Positions 8,648 to 17,959 of a DNA stretch of 64,000 nucleotides are shown piece by piece. The number at the start of each line of letters is the position of its first letter. Positions within the stretch are counted from its first letter, which is position 1. Origin of the DNA: Croceibacterium_A sp035555595 (lineage in GTDB: Bacteria; Pseudomonadota; Alphaproteobacteria; Sphingomonadales; Sphingomonadaceae). The stretch is from assembly GCA_035555595.1 (NCBI GenBank), contig DATMGK010000085.1:1-64000 (forward strand). The letters run 5' to 3'. The notes under the pieces were generated by a model that saw only the letters and a list, made by a program, of their open reading frames with translations, was not told the DNA's origin and did not search any database. The translations under genes were made by a program, and so were the position numbers.

Positions 8648-9337
8648 ATGTCATCCCCCAAGTTATTGCTCGTTGAAGACGATACCGCCCTGGCCGAGCT
8701 GCTCGAATACCGTTTCGAGAACGAAGGCTATGATGTGCGCGTTACCGCCGACGGTGACGAAGCGCTGATCTTCGCGTCGGAAGATGCGCCCGATCTGGTC
8801 ATTCTGGACTGGATGATCGAGGGCACCAGCGGGATCGAGGTCTGCCGCCGCCTGCGCCGCGACAAGGCCACCGCCCACGTGCCGATCATCATGCTGACCG
8901 CCCGTGAGGCTGAGGACGACCGGGTGCGTGGGCTGGAAACCGGCGCTGACGATTATGTCACCAAGCCGTTCTCTCCGCGTGAATTGCTGGCCCGTGTTTC
9001 CGCGGTGCTGCGCCGTGTGCGCCCGGCGCTGGCAGGCGAGACGATAGAGACCGGGGACATGAAACTGGACCCTGTTGCGCATCGTATCGAACGGCGTGGA
9101 CGGCCATTGCAGGTCGGTCCCACGGAATACCGGCTGCTGAAGTTCTTCATGGAACATCCGCGCCGGGTGTTCAGCCGCAATCAGTTGCTGGACGCCGTCT
9201 GGGGCACCGGCAGCGAGATCGAGGAACGCACGGTGGACGTCCACATCCGCCGCCTGCGCAAGGCGATTGCCATCGACAACGCGCGCGATCCGATCCGCAC
9301 GGTCCGGTCCGCCGGCTACGCGCTGGAACCGGTATAA
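8648..9337 (+). CDS. phoB: Phosphate regulon response regulator PhoB
   Basis: OmpR/PhoB-type transcription activator of 229 residues. The N-terminal receiver domain has the acidic pair (VEDDTA), phospho-acceptor Asp54 (VILDWMIEG) and the conserved Lys in YVTKPFSPREL. The C-terminal winged helix contains RRVFSRNQLLDAVWG and ERTVDVHIRRLRKAI. AAGGAG lies 8-13 bases before the ATG. Its separation from phoR, at the far end of the pst genes, brackets the locus with the two signalling partners. Confidence 0.95.
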   Translation: MSSPKLLLVEDDTALAELLEYRFENEGYDVRVTADGDEALIFASEDAPDLVILDWMIEGTSGIEVCRRLRRDKATAHVPIIMLTAREAEDDRVRGLETGADDYVTKPFSPRELLARVSAVLRRVRPALAGETIETGDMKLDPVAHRIERRGRPLQVGPTEYRLLKFFMEHPRRVFSRNQLLDAVWGTGSEIEERTVDVHIRRLRKAIAIDNARDPIRTVRSAGYALEPV

Positions 9338-9347
9338 CACCACACGG

Positions 9348-10076
9348 TCAGCGACAGAATCCGCCTGCCCCGCGCCGCGCCTGATCGAGATGCAGGTGAT
9401 CGGCGTGGGCCGCGTTGTAATCCGGCGAGAGCACTGTTCCGAATATCCCGCAGGCATGATCGCGGATCTGGTGCAGGAATTCGGCGTCGCCGCCAGTACC
9501 GTTCCAGCCCCGAAGCACGCTGATGCGCCGACCGTCCGCAAGCACGAACGCCGCTATATCCAGCGCATTGCCACTGGCATGTTCGCTCCACCGACCGTTC
9601 GCGCGGCCATACATCCGGCGGCAGCCATAGGCCCCGAAATGCTCGATACGGGCCACTTTCTGCCCGAAAACCGTTTCGGCCGCAGGCTGAACCCCCTGCC
9701 GCAGCCATAGTTCGAACCCCGCCGCCACTGGGCAGGTAACCGGCGGCGCATCCGGAGATAGCGGTGCGGCGGACAGAACCGTGCGGTCTTCCCTTCGACA
9801 CTCCCCCTCCCCGGCAGGAGGCAAGACATCGAAAACCACGCCGCTGCGTTCCAGCACCATGCGGCATTCGCCAGGATCGTTCCGCAGTGCGGCCAGCTTG
9901 TGCCGCGTGGCCCACCCCGGCGGATTGCCAAGATCGAGCGGAGCCCAGGGATCATGCTGGGGATGTTCAGCCAGCCACGCACGGGCTGCAACGAATATGC
10001 CCAGCAGGATAAGAATACCGAGCAGGGCGCGGTCCAGCCTGAAACCTCCGACATAACGGGAAAAGCGCATCTTCAT
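9348..10076 (-). CDS. Extensin-like C-terminal domain protein
   Basis: I start this at 10076 (MKMRFSRYVGG), which puts the one hydrophobic segment at about residues 15-33 and gives roughly 242 residues; a longer frame runs to 10304 but overlaps the next gene's leader. The rest is a periplasmic domain of the extensin-like family. The motifs CRMVLERSGVVFDVLPP, SEHASGNALDIAAFVL and HADHLHLD place His and Asp residues as in M15-type peptidase folds, so a peptidoglycan peptidase role is possible but unproven. It converges on phoB with only ten bases between the stops. Confidence 0.75.
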   Translation of the reverse strand: MKMRFSRYVGGFRLDRALLGILILLGIFVAARAWLAEHPQHDPWAPLDLGNPPGWATRHKLAALRNDPGECRMVLERSGVVFDVLPPAGEGECRREDRTVLSAAPLSPDAPPVTCPVAAGFELWLRQGVQPAAETVFGQKVARIEHFGAYGCRRMYGRANGRWSEHASGNALDIAAFVLADGRRISVLRGWNGTGGDAEFLHQIRDHACGIFGTVLSPDYNAAHADHLHLDQARRGAGGFCR

Positions 10077-10201
10077 TGAAAGTCGCGGGAAAGGGGAATG
10101 ATCCGGACATTTCTGCGACAAAGTGCGCCTTGAAGCGCCCCCAACCCTTTGACATAGCCCGGACAAAGTCATCGCAAGTTCAGAGAGAGGGGAACTTCGA
10201 T

Positions 10202-11296
10202 ATGCACCAGTTATTCCGAAATGCGGCCACGGCCGCGATAGCCGCTTCGCTTCTGGCCATTCCATCGGCAGCTCTTGCGCAGCAGGCCCCGGCCGATCTG
10301 ACAACGATGCCGCCGGTCCACACCGATTATCAACCCAAGAAAACCGCGTGGGGCGATCCTGATCTGCGCGGCGTCTGGCCGGTAAATGATGTGGCGGAAA
10401 TGCCCGTCAATCGCCCTGCCCAGTTCGGCAACCGGTTCTTCAAGAACGACGAGGAAGTCGCGGCGGAGCAAGCCCGCGTGCAACAGCTCGAAACAGCTTA
10501 TCAGAAGGAAGAGCAGGAAGAGACGATCGGCACCGGCCACTGGATCGAATACCTTGCCGGATCGCGCCGCACGTCCATGATCACCAGTCCGGCGACCGGA
10601 CAGCTACCACCCATGACCCCGCAGGGTGACGCGCTCTATCGCGCGGGCCGGTCCAGCTGGACGCCGAATACCAAGTTCGACTGGGTGACGGATTTCGATT
10701 CGTGGGACCGCTGCATTTCCCGCGGCTTCCCGGCATCGATGCTGCCGTTCCGTTATAACAACGGTATCCGCATTTTTCAGGCGCCGGGCTTCGTGGTGAT
10801 CCATCTGGAAATGCTGGGCGAACGGATCATCCCGATCGGCCGTGAAGGAAACTGGCCGGAAGCCGTGGAGGCGTGGCTGGGCAAAAGCGTGGGCCGGTGG
10901 GAAGGCAATACGCTGGTCATCGAAACGACCAACCTCAAGTCTGGCGATAGCGCCACGCGCGACATGTACGGCCGCAACGGATCGCCGCTGAACATGGCCA
11001 CGCGCGGAGTGCCGGCGTGGAACACCATCCCCACCAGCGGCAAAGCCAAAGTGACGGAACGGCTGACCATGATGGGGCCGGACACGATCACTTACGAGAT
11101 GACCTATTCCGACCCAGAAGTGTTCACCGCGCCATGGACGCTGCGCTATGACTGGACGCGGGACGAAAGCTACGAATTCTTCGAATATGCCTGCCATGAA
11201 GGCAATGTGCAGGTGCGTAACTACATCACCGCATCACGCGCGGGGCGCCTGCCTGAAGCCACGGCGGAAGATCTGGAGGGCGGCGAAGGCGGCTGA
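10202..11296 (+). CDS. Periplasmic protein of unknown function
   Basis: A 364-residue protein with a clear signal peptide (cleavage near ALAQQ). I use the ATG at 10202, preceded by AGAGAGGGGAAC; the frame opens at 10076 but the earlier part overlaps the divergent gene. The mature part begins with a proline-rich stretch, then KTAWGDPDLRGVWPV, a motif I have seen in large families of uncharacterised secreted proteins, and later WDRCISRGFPASMLPF and GRWEGNTLVIETTNL, which suggest repeated beta-strands. No catalytic motif is recognisable. It stands alone between divergent and convergent neighbours. Confidence 0.7.
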   Translation: MHQLFRNAATAAIAASLLAIPSAALAQQAPADLTTMPPVHTDYQPKKTAWGDPDLRGVWPVNDVAEMPVNRPAQFGNRFFKNDEEVAAEQARVQQLETAYQKEEQEETIGTGHWIEYLAGSRRTSMITSPATGQLPPMTPQGDALYRAGRSSWTPNTKFDWVTDFDSWDRCISRGFPASMLPFRYNNGIRIFQAPGFVVIHLEMLGERIIPIGREGNWPEAVEAWLGKSVGRWEGNTLVIETTNLKSGDSATRDMYGRNGSPLNMATRGVPAWNTIPTSGKAKVTERLTMMGPDTITYEMTYSDPEVFTAPWTLRYDWTRDESYEFFEYACHEGNVQVRNYITASRAGRLPEATAEDLEGGEGG

Positions 11297-11299
11297 TCG

Positions 11300-11312
11300 G
11301 GCGCTCAGCGCC
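11300..11312. terminator. Candidate bidirectional terminator hairpin
   Basis: GGCGC-TCA-GCGCC forms a five-base-pair stem with a three-base loop in the 24-base gap between two convergent genes, followed on the plus strand by TGAGCTTTT. The stem is short but the position is right. Confidence 0.4.
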
Positions 11313-11320
11313 TGAGCTTT

Positions 11321-11677
11321 TCAGGACTGGAGCTTCAAAGCCTTGCGCGCTTCCTCCACCAGCCAGGCGGGCGCGCTGACGCCCGGCTTGTCGGGCAGGC
11401 AGACCAGAGCGATAGGTGCGCCTTCTTCCAACTCGGCCCATTTGCCCAGCGTGACAGAGGCGGCGCGCCGATATTCCACGCCGTCAGGCCCGCGATAGAC
11501 GAAGGCGATCCGCCTGCCGCGTGATCCGGCCTGCCCGGTGCCGGTGCGAAACTTGCGATCTATCTGCCCCATCACGGGTACGCCCCGGCGCGCGAGTTCA
11601 CCGAACTGGCGGCCGCGCCAGATGATAACGCCGATTATGGCGGCGATGATTAAGATGGCTGGCAGCAACAGGCCCAT
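11321..11677 (-). CDS. Small membrane protein, DUF3592-like
   Basis: A 118-residue protein with one N-terminal membrane helix (about residues 3-20) followed by a small beta-rich domain. The central part (GRRIAFVYRGPDGVEYRRAASVTLG, ending in IALVCLPDKPGVSAP) resembles the DUF3592 pattern of a membrane-tethered domain. No function is known. It is convergent with the unknown periplasmic protein gene. No second gene is coupled to it. Confidence 0.6.
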   Translation of the reverse strand: MGLLLPAILIIAAIIGVIIWRGRQFGELARRGVPVMGQIDRKFRTGTGQAGSRGRRIAFVYRGPDGVEYRRAASVTLGKWAELEEGAPIALVCLPDKPGVSAPAWLVEEARKALKLQS

Positions 11678-11860
11678 GCAGTCCCCCGAATACCGCTATC
11701 GGATGGAACTTTGCGGATCGCTGCCGAACCGTCAATCGCAAAGGGAATGCGTCAGCCGAGCGGGATCACTTGCCAAACTGAAACCGTCAGCGGGTCGGGT
11801 TCAGCAAGCGTGGTGCCCGGCACCGTGTCTTGATCGCCCTTCCCGCTGCCTGATTACCGA

Positions 11861-13441
11861 CTACGGCCGGCCACGATCTTCGATGCCGGGGATATCGGGT
11901 TCGATCTCCGCATATTCCGGCTCGTGCACTTCAACGACACCCCGGCCCAGATGGCTGTGGCTACGGCTGTAGAAGAAATAGACGAACAGGCCGATCACAC
12001 CCCAGACCGGCAGGAACAGCATCGCCGGGGCCGGGAGATTGGCGAAAAGCAGGATACAGCCAACGATCGTTATCGGCGCGACGACCCACAGGGCCGGAAC
12101 GCGGAAACCACGCTGCCTGTGCGGATCTTTGCGCCGCAGGACCATCACCGCCACGGCGACCATCAGGAAGGCGTAGAGCGTGCCCGCGTTGGAAATGTCA
12201 GCCAGGCGACCCACCGGGAAGAACGCAGCCGCAATCGCAACCGCGACACCCGTGATCGCGGTGACGACATGGGGGGTCTGGAACTTCGGGTGAACCTTGC
12301 TGAGCTTTTCAGGCAGCAGGCCGTCACGGCTCATCACAAAGAAGATGCGCGTCTGACCGAAGATCAGAATCAGGATAACCGAAGGCAGCGCGAGGATGGC
12401 GGCAATGCCGATGGCATTACCGAACCACGAAAAGCCGAGCGTCCGAAGGACATGAGCCAGTGGCTCGTTCGAACAGACCAGCGCCTCTGCATGTTCCGGC
12501 ATCGCGCACTGACGCGCGAGCTCAGCCGAGCCAGCTTCAAGCGGCACGCCCGCCGCATCCATGATCGGCTGGCCGCCTACGGTGCCGATGGCTCCAGCCG
12601 CGACGAGGATGTAGAAAACGGTACAGAACAACAGCGATCCGACAAGGCCGATCGGCACGTTCCGCTGGGGGTTCTTGGTTTCTTCGGCGGCGGTCGAAAC
12701 CGCATCAAACCCGACATAGGCGAAGAACATCGTCGCCGCGGCGCCCACGGCGCCAACGCCTGTACCGAAGCCGCCGAACACGCCCGCGGGCAGAAACGGA
12801 TTGAACTTTTCCGTGTCGAAATCCACGCTGGTCAGCGTCAGCGCGACGAAAATGGTCAGCGCGGTGACCTTGATGGCGACCAGGAAGGCGTTGAACTTGG
12901 CGCTTTCACTGGTGCCCAGGATGAGCAGGCCGGTAACGAGCAGTGCAATGACCAACGCGGGCAGATTGATGAACCCACCCTCTGCCCCGCCCAGCGCGAG
13001 CGGGCCTGCGCTTAACCAGGCGGGCAAATCTATTCCCAACCCGCCCAAAATCGTGCCGGTGAAATATCCCGACCAGCCGACCGAAACCGCAGACGCGGCG
13101 ATCGCGTATTCCATGATGAGCGCCCAGCCCACCGTCCACGCCATCAGTTCCCCGATGGTCGCGTAACTGTAAGTATAGGCGCTGCCGGCCACGGGTATCA
13201 TCGAAGCGATTTCGGCATAGCAGAGCGCCGCCACGACGCAGACAAGACCTGCAATCGCGAAGGCGATCATGAGGCCGGGCCCGGCCTTCTGCGCGCCGAC
13301 CGAGGTGAGCACGAAAATACCGGTACCGATCACGCAGCCTATCCCGAACAGGGTAAGCTGGAACCAGCCAAGCGTACGCTTGAGTGATTTCTTTTGTGCA
13401 GTTGCCAGAATGGCGTCGAGCGGTTTGACACGACCGAACAT
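11861..13441 (-). CDS. Amino acid permease, APC superfamily (YfnA/CAT-like)
   Basis: A 526-residue transporter with about 12-14 hydrophobic segments. The first helix contains FGIGCVIGTGIFVLTSVGAQKAGPG, the unwound glycine-rich substrate site of APC transporters, followed by CYAEIASMIPVAGSAYTYSY, which is typical of cationic-amino-acid-transporter-like members. The length and the long loop before helix 9 also fit that group. The substrate cannot be named from sequence. AGGGGAA precedes the ATG. It is divergent from panB. Confidence 0.85.
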   Translation of the reverse strand: MFGRVKPLDAILATAQKKSLKRTLGWFQLTLFGIGCVIGTGIFVLTSVGAQKAGPGLMIAFAIAGLVCVVAALCYAEIASMIPVAGSAYTYSYATIGELMAWTVGWALIMEYAIAASAVSVGWSGYFTGTILGGLGIDLPAWLSAGPLALGGAEGGFINLPALVIALLVTGLLILGTSESAKFNAFLVAIKVTALTIFVALTLTSVDFDTEKFNPFLPAGVFGGFGTGVGAVGAAATMFFAYVGFDAVSTAAEETKNPQRNVPIGLVGSLLFCTVFYILVAAGAIGTVGGQPIMDAAGVPLEAGSAELARQCAMPEHAEALVCSNEPLAHVLRTLGFSWFGNAIGIAAILALPSVILILIFGQTRIFFVMSRDGLLPEKLSKVHPKFQTPHVVTAITGVAVAIAAAFFPVGRLADISNAGTLYAFLMVAVAVMVLRRKDPHRQRGFRVPALWVVAPITIVGCILLFANLPAPAMLFLPVWGVIGLFVYFFYSRSHSHLGRGVVEVHEPEYAEIEPDIPGIEDRGRP

Positions 13442-13573
13442 AAGGTTCCCCTGATTCCGGCGCGACTGCCCGACACCGATCCCTCAATTGGTTACAAAGC
13501 TAACCGAGTCGTTGCTCATGGCAACCGCTTTGTGACGCTTTGCACAAAGCTCGCATGGTTTTAGAAGCATCGC

Positions 13574-14443
13574 ATGTCTACCACCTTCCAGCTCGAAACC
13601 TTCACCAGCCGCGCAAATCCTACGCCGCAGCCCATGCGGCGGCTTACGGTGCCAGCCATTCGAAAGCGCAAGCAGAATGGCGAGACGGCGGAACCCGTGG
13701 TTATGCTGACGGCCTATACCGCCCGGCAGGCGCAACTGCTGGACGCCCATTGCGACATGCTGCTGGTGGGCGACTCGCTGGGACAGGTGATCTATGGCCT
13801 GCCATCCAGCGTACCGGTGACGCTGGACATGATGGCCAACCACGGCGCGGCGGTGGTGCGCGGCAGCTATCACGCGCTGGTCGTGGTGGACATGCCGTTC
13901 GGGTCCTACGAACAGTCCACGGAACAGGCGTTCGAAAGCGCGGCGCGGCTGCTGAAGGACACCGGTTGCGCGGCCGTGAAGCTGGAAGGCGGCGCGGCGA
14001 TGGCGCCCACCGTGGAATTTCTTGTCCAGCGGGGCATCCCGGTGGTCGGGCATGTGGGATTGACGCCGCAAGCCGTAAACGTGCTGGGCGGATATGGCCC
14101 GCGCGGGCGCGGAAAGGCTGAGGCGACCAAGATCGTGGGCGATGCGCGGGCGCTGTGTTCCGCAGGCGCCTTCTGCATCGTGGTGGAAGGGGTGCTGGAG
14201 CCCATCGCCGTGGCGGTGACGGAAGCCGTGGACTGCCTGACCATCGGCATTGGCGGATCGGCCCGCTGCGACGGGCAGGTTCTGGTGACGGACGACATGC
14301 TGGGCATGTTCGAACGCGTGCCCCGGTTCGTGAAGCGGTATGACGATCTGGCCACCCGCATATCCGACGCCGCCGGGGAATATGCTAAAGAGGTCCGGGA
14401 GCGGACATTTCCCGGCAAGGAGCAAACCTACACCGCAGAGTGA
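13574..14443 (+). CDS. panB: 3-methyl-2-oxobutanoate hydroxymethyltransferase
   Basis: First step of pantothenate and coenzyme A synthesis: transfer of a hydroxymethyl group from methylene-tetrahydrofolate to 2-oxoisovalerate. The protein is 289 residues. Family motifs are MLTAYTARQAQLLDAHCDMLLVGDSLG (metal-binding Asp in VGDS), VKLEGG, GIPVVGHVGLTPQ and a conserved ITIGIG-like segment (LTIGIGGSARCDGQVLV). No panC lies next to it. The DUF475 gene follows after 69 bases and may be co-transcribed. Confidence 0.93.
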   Translation: MSTTFQLETFTSRANPTPQPMRRLTVPAIRKRKQNGETAEPVVMLTAYTARQAQLLDAHCDMLLVGDSLGQVIYGLPSSVPVTLDMMANHGAAVVRGSYHALVVVDMPFGSYEQSTEQAFESAARLLKDTGCAAVKLEGGAAMAPTVEFLVQRGIPVVGHVGLTPQAVNVLGGYGPRGRGKAEATKIVGDARALCSAGAFCIVVEGVLEPIAVAVTEAVDCLTIGIGGSARCDGQVLVTDDMLGMFERVPRFVKRYDDLATRISDAAGEYAKEVRERTFPGKEQTYTAE

Positions 14444-14512
14444 CAGACATACGTTGCAGCGGCACGCCAAATTGCATAGCGCCCGCTCAATTCCCAACTC
14501 CTCAGGATATCA

Positions 14513-15589
14513 ATGATGGCCACGCTACGGCGCTTCTACGGCTTTTCCTTCGTCTTCACGCTGATCTGTCTGGCGTTGGGGCTGTGGTATGGCTGGGCCA
14601 GTACCGGCAGCGTTTCAGCAACGGCCGGGGTGCTGTGGATCATCGTGGTGCTTTCGGTGCTGGAGGTTTCGCTCAGCTTCGACAACGCGGTGGTCAATGC
14701 GTCCGTCCTGAAGGAAATGGACCGAGTGTGGCAAAGGCGGTTCCTGACATGGGGCATCGCCTTCGCGGTGTTCGGCATGCGGGTGGTGTTCCCGCTGGCG
14801 ATCGTGGCCATTGCCGCCGGTCTTGGCCCACTGGAAACGGTGCGCCTATCGCTCAATAACCCCGCCGAATACGAACGCATCGTCAGTTCCGCGCATGTCG
14901 GCATAGCCGGTTTCGGCGGTGCCTTCCTGGCGATGGTGGGCCTGAAGTTCTTTTTCAATTCGGACAAGGAAGTTCACTGGATTGGCATCGTGGAACAGCG
15001 GCTGGCGAAGTTCAGCGCCGTTCCGGCGGCAGAGGTGGCGCTGCTGTTGCTGGTGCTGTGGGGCATTTCCGGCATGCTGCCGGATGACGAGGCGCTGACC
15101 TTCATCATTTCTGGTATTCTGGGCATCGTGACCTTCATTGCCGTCGAAGCGATCAACACGGTGCTGGAACTGCGCGAGGAAGCGCGGCGGCTGCACGGGG
15201 CCGTGGCGCGCAGCGGCCTTGGCGGCTTTATCTACCTCAACATCCTCGACGCTTCTTTCAGCTTCGACGGCGTGATCGGCGCGTTTGCCCTGTCCAACAA
15301 CATGATCGTCATCGCACTGGGCCTTTCGATCGGCGCGATGTTCGTGCGTTCCATGACGATCCATCTGGTCGAAAAGGGCACGCTGGCGGAATATCGCTAT
15401 CTGGAACACGGAGCCTTCTGGGCGATCATCGCGCTGGGTGCGATCATGCTGCTGTCTGCGCGGTTCCATATTCCCGAAACCATCACCGGCCTGATCGGGG
15501 CGACGCTGATCGGCATTTCGCTGTGGTGGTCTATCCGCCACAACCGGCGCCACCCGGAATCGCCGGAAGACGCGATCAGGGGCGATTGA
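14513..15589 (+). CDS. DUF475 / TerC-like integral membrane protein
   Basis: A 358-residue membrane protein with about nine hydrophobic segments. Two homologous acidic motifs, LEVSLSFDNAVVNASVL (about residues 50-66) and LDASFSFDGVIGAFALSNN (about 245-263), are the hallmark of the TerC/DUF475 group. Related proteins (TerC, YkoY, Alx) act in tellurite resistance or manganese export, so a metal-ion role is plausible; it is not shown here, and I see no manganese riboswitch in the short leader. Its 3' end overlaps the convergent SBF-like gene by 14 bases. Confidence 0.8.
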   Translation: MMATLRRFYGFSFVFTLICLALGLWYGWASTGSVSATAGVLWIIVVLSVLEVSLSFDNAVVNASVLKEMDRVWQRRFLTWGIAFAVFGMRVVFPLAIVAIAAGLGPLETVRLSLNNPAEYERIVSSAHVGIAGFGGAFLAMVGLKFFFNSDKEVHWIGIVEQRLAKFSAVPAAEVALLLLVLWGISGMLPDDEALTFIISGILGIVTFIAVEAINTVLELREEARRLHGAVARSGLGGFIYLNILDASFSFDGVIGAFALSNNMIVIALGLSIGAMFVRSMTIHLVEKGTLAEYRYLEHGAFWAIIALGAIMLLSARFHIPETITGLIGATLIGISLWWSIRHNRRHPESPEDAIRGD

Positions 15590-16541
15590 GCCGCGCGGCC
15601 AGAGAGGCCGAAAGCACCAGTTGCAGCAGATGATAGGCGAGCACGGGCAGCAACAGCACGCCCGCCACCGCTGGAGGGAACATCAAGCTGGCGAGCGGTG
15701 CGCCCAGCGCGATGCTTTTCTGCCCTCCAGCGAAGAGGAATGCGATGCGGTCAGCCCGGCCGAGGCGCAGCGCGCCGCCCGCCAGCCATGCTCCACCGAA
15801 GCCAACGGCCAGAAACACACCGACCAGCGCGATGAGAACCAGCCAGTCGAGCGGGCCGACACGGCCCCACAGCCCCTGCTCCACCGCGCCTGAGAAGGCT
15901 ACATAGACGGCGATAGCGATGGAAATCCGGTCCATCCATGCTGCCAGACGGCGATGTTCGCGGACCGTGTTTCCCACCCATCCCTGGGCCAATTGGCCGA
16001 TCGCGAATGGCAGCAGCAGGATCAGGACAATCTTTTCCAGCGCGCCCAGATCAAGCGCCGCAGCCTCTGCCCCTGCCAGCAGCGAGAACAGCGGTGCCGT
16101 GATGAACACGCCGAGGATATTGAGAACCGCGGCCGCCACCACCGATGTCGCGACATTACCGCCCGCGATGGAAGAATAGGCGGTTGCAGACTGCACTGTG
16201 GACGGGAGCGTTCCGAGAAAGAGGAAGCCCAGGGCCACCACCGGCGGCAGCATCAGGGCCGCACCGGCTTTCGACAGGCCCCAACCCGCGAGGGCCATCG
16301 CGCCGAAGCTCCACAATATGACCGGCACCAGCAGGCGGACATGCCTGATCCCCCGCAATACCTCCGCCCGTGGAAGGCGCACTCCGTTGAGCAGGAACAG
16401 CAGGAAAATCGCAGTGTTGGAAACACCCTGAGCCACCGGCCTGTATTCCGCGGCAACCGGGAACAACGACGCCAGCAAGATCGCCAGCACCAGAAGGCGG
16501 ACAAGCGGGTCTATGCCGCCAAAAAACCGGAGAGCGACCAT
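15576..16541 (-). CDS. SBF-like transporter (bile acid:sodium symporter superfamily)
   Basis: A 321-residue protein with about ten hydrophobic segments, matching the short SBF-like group often annotated as bile acid:sodium symporter. Motifs are GVSNTAIFLLFLLNGVRLPRAEVLRG in the second helix region, LPSTVQSATAYSSIAGGNVATSVVAAAVLNILG (the conserved sodium-site crossover) and FAGGQKSIALGAPLASLMF near the C-terminus. The substrate is unknown. It is read toward the DUF475 gene, and the two coding regions overlap at their 3' ends. Confidence 0.8.
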   Translation of the reverse strand: MVALRFFGGIDPLVRLLVLAILLASLFPVAAEYRPVAQGVSNTAIFLLFLLNGVRLPRAEVLRGIRHVRLLVPVILWSFGAMALAGWGLSKAGAALMLPPVVALGFLFLGTLPSTVQSATAYSSIAGGNVATSVVAAAVLNILGVFITAPLFSLLAGAEAAALDLGALEKIVLILLLPFAIGQLAQGWVGNTVREHRRLAAWMDRISIAIAVYVAFSGAVEQGLWGRVGPLDWLVLIALVGVFLAVGFGGAWLAGGALRLGRADRIAFLFAGGQKSIALGAPLASLMFPPAVAGVLLLPVLAYHLLQLVLSASLAARLNRP

Positions 16542-16591
16542 CGCCGCGCCCTGCCCGCCCCGCCCCGCGCTGTCCAGCGGCCTTACCGCTG

Positions 16592-17959
16592 TCAGGCCTG
16601 CAGATCGTACTGCCGCAGCAGATCGTAGAGCGTGGGCCGGCTGATGCCCAACAGCCGCGCCGTGCCGGAGATATTGCCTTCACTGCGGGCCAGCGCGCGG
16701 CGGATGGCCTTGCGATCGGCCCGTTCGCGCGCGGCCTTCAGGTTCAGCACCTGCGGGTCATCCTCTCCGCCTTCCTGCAAGTCGAGATCGGCGGCAGTCA
16801 CCAGTTTGCCGTCAGCCATGATCACCGCGCGCTTCACCCGGTTTTCCAGTTCCCGCACATTGCCGGGCCAGTTCCACCGATCGATCGCAGCCAGCGCGTC
16901 CGTGGCGAAGCCGGTGACGTGCGGATTGATCTCGTTCGACACGCGCTTGAGGAATGCCTTCGCCAACAGGGCCGCATCGCCCGGACGTTCGGCCAGAGAG
17001 GGTATCTTCACCACGACCTCCGCCAGGCGATAGAACAGGTCTTCGCGGAAACGCCCCTCATGGATCATCGCTTCCAGATCCTGATGCGTGGCGCAAACGA
17101 TGCGGGTATCGACATCGATAGTGCGGCGTCCGCCGATCCGCTCGATCTGGCGTTCTTGCAGGAAACGCAGCAGCTTTACCTGCAAGGGCAACGGAATATC
17201 GCCCACTTCATCAAGGAACAGGGTGCCACCGTTAGCCTGTTCTATCTTACCTTCGGTTGTTTTGATCGCGCCGGTGAACGCGCCCTTTTCATGCCCGAAC
17301 AGTTCGCTTTCCAGCAGATTTTCCGGGATCGCCGCGCAGTTGATCGCCACGAAACTGCCGGTCCGGCGATTGCTGGAATCGTGCAGGCCGCGCGCCAGCA
17401 ATTCCTTGCCCGTCCCGCTGGCGCCCAGCAACATCACTGAAACGCCGGTATTGGCCACACGTTCGATAGTCCGCGCCACACGCACCATTTCGGGTGCGGC
17501 GGTGATGAGCCCACCTAGGACCCGGCTCCCCTCGTCCGCGCGTTCGGAAAGCGCGCGATTTTCCGCCTCTATGCGGTGAAGATTGAGCGCCCGCCGCACG
17601 ATCAGGCCAAGCTGTTCGATATCGACCGGCTTCTGGTAGAAATCATATGCGCCGCGCTCGATAGCGGTCAGCGCGCTTTCACGCGCACCGTGGCCGGAAG
17701 CGACGACGACCTTAGTGTCCGGCTTCAGCGCCATGATCTCGTCCAGCACGGCAAAGCCTTCGCTGGTACCATCGGGATCCGGCGGCAGGCCGAGATCAAG
17801 CGTGACAACCGATGGCTCGTCCGCACGCAGCGCGGCGATGGCCGATGCGCGATCACCCGCGATCACCACGTCGAAATCGTCATAGGCCCATTTGAGCTGT
17901 GCCTGCAGCCCCTCATCATCTTCGATAATCAGCAGCTTCGGTTTGACTTCGGCCATCAT
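16592..17959 (-). CDS. prsR: PrsR, sigma-54-dependent response regulator of the PEP-CTERM/EPS type
   Basis: A 455-residue NtrC-family regulator. The receiver domain has Asp55 (TLDLGLPP) and Lys in YQKPVDIEQL. The AAA+ domain carries Walker A LGASGTGKELLARGL, the sigma-54 contact loop GAFTGA and Walker B GGTLFLDEVGDIPL. The Fis-like C-terminus contains NISGTARLLGISRPTLYDLLRQY. The acidic insertion in the receiver (LPPDPDGTSEGFAVLDEI) and the pairing with PrsK mark it as PrsR. In species with exosortases, PrsK/PrsR switch on polysaccharide and PEP-CTERM genes; that target set is family knowledge, not seen here. Its start overlaps the prsK stop. Confidence 0.9.
   Translation of the reverse strand: MMAEVKPKLLIIEDDEGLQAQLKWAYDDFDVVIAGDRASAIAALRADEPSVVTLDLGLPPDPDGTSEGFAVLDEIMALKPDTKVVVASGHGARESALTAIERGAYDFYQKPVDIEQLGLIVRRALNLHRIEAENRALSERADEGSRVLGGLITAAPEMVRVARTIERVANTGVSVMLLGASGTGKELLARGLHDSSNRRTGSFVAINCAAIPENLLESELFGHEKGAFTGAIKTTEGKIEQANGGTLFLDEVGDIPLPLQVKLLRFLQERQIERIGGRRTIDVDTRIVCATHQDLEAMIHEGRFREDLFYRLAEVVVKIPSLAERPGDAALLAKAFLKRVSNEINPHVTGFATDALAAIDRWNWPGNVRELENRVKRAVIMADGKLVTAADLDLQEGGEDDPQVLNLKAARERADRKAIRRALARSEGNISGTARLLGISRPTLYDLLRQYDLQA

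Noticed and set aside
14444..14512. Possible manganese (yybP-ykoY) riboswitch before the DUF475/TerC-like gene
   Set aside because: The gap is only 69 bases and shows none of the conserved riboswitch loops.
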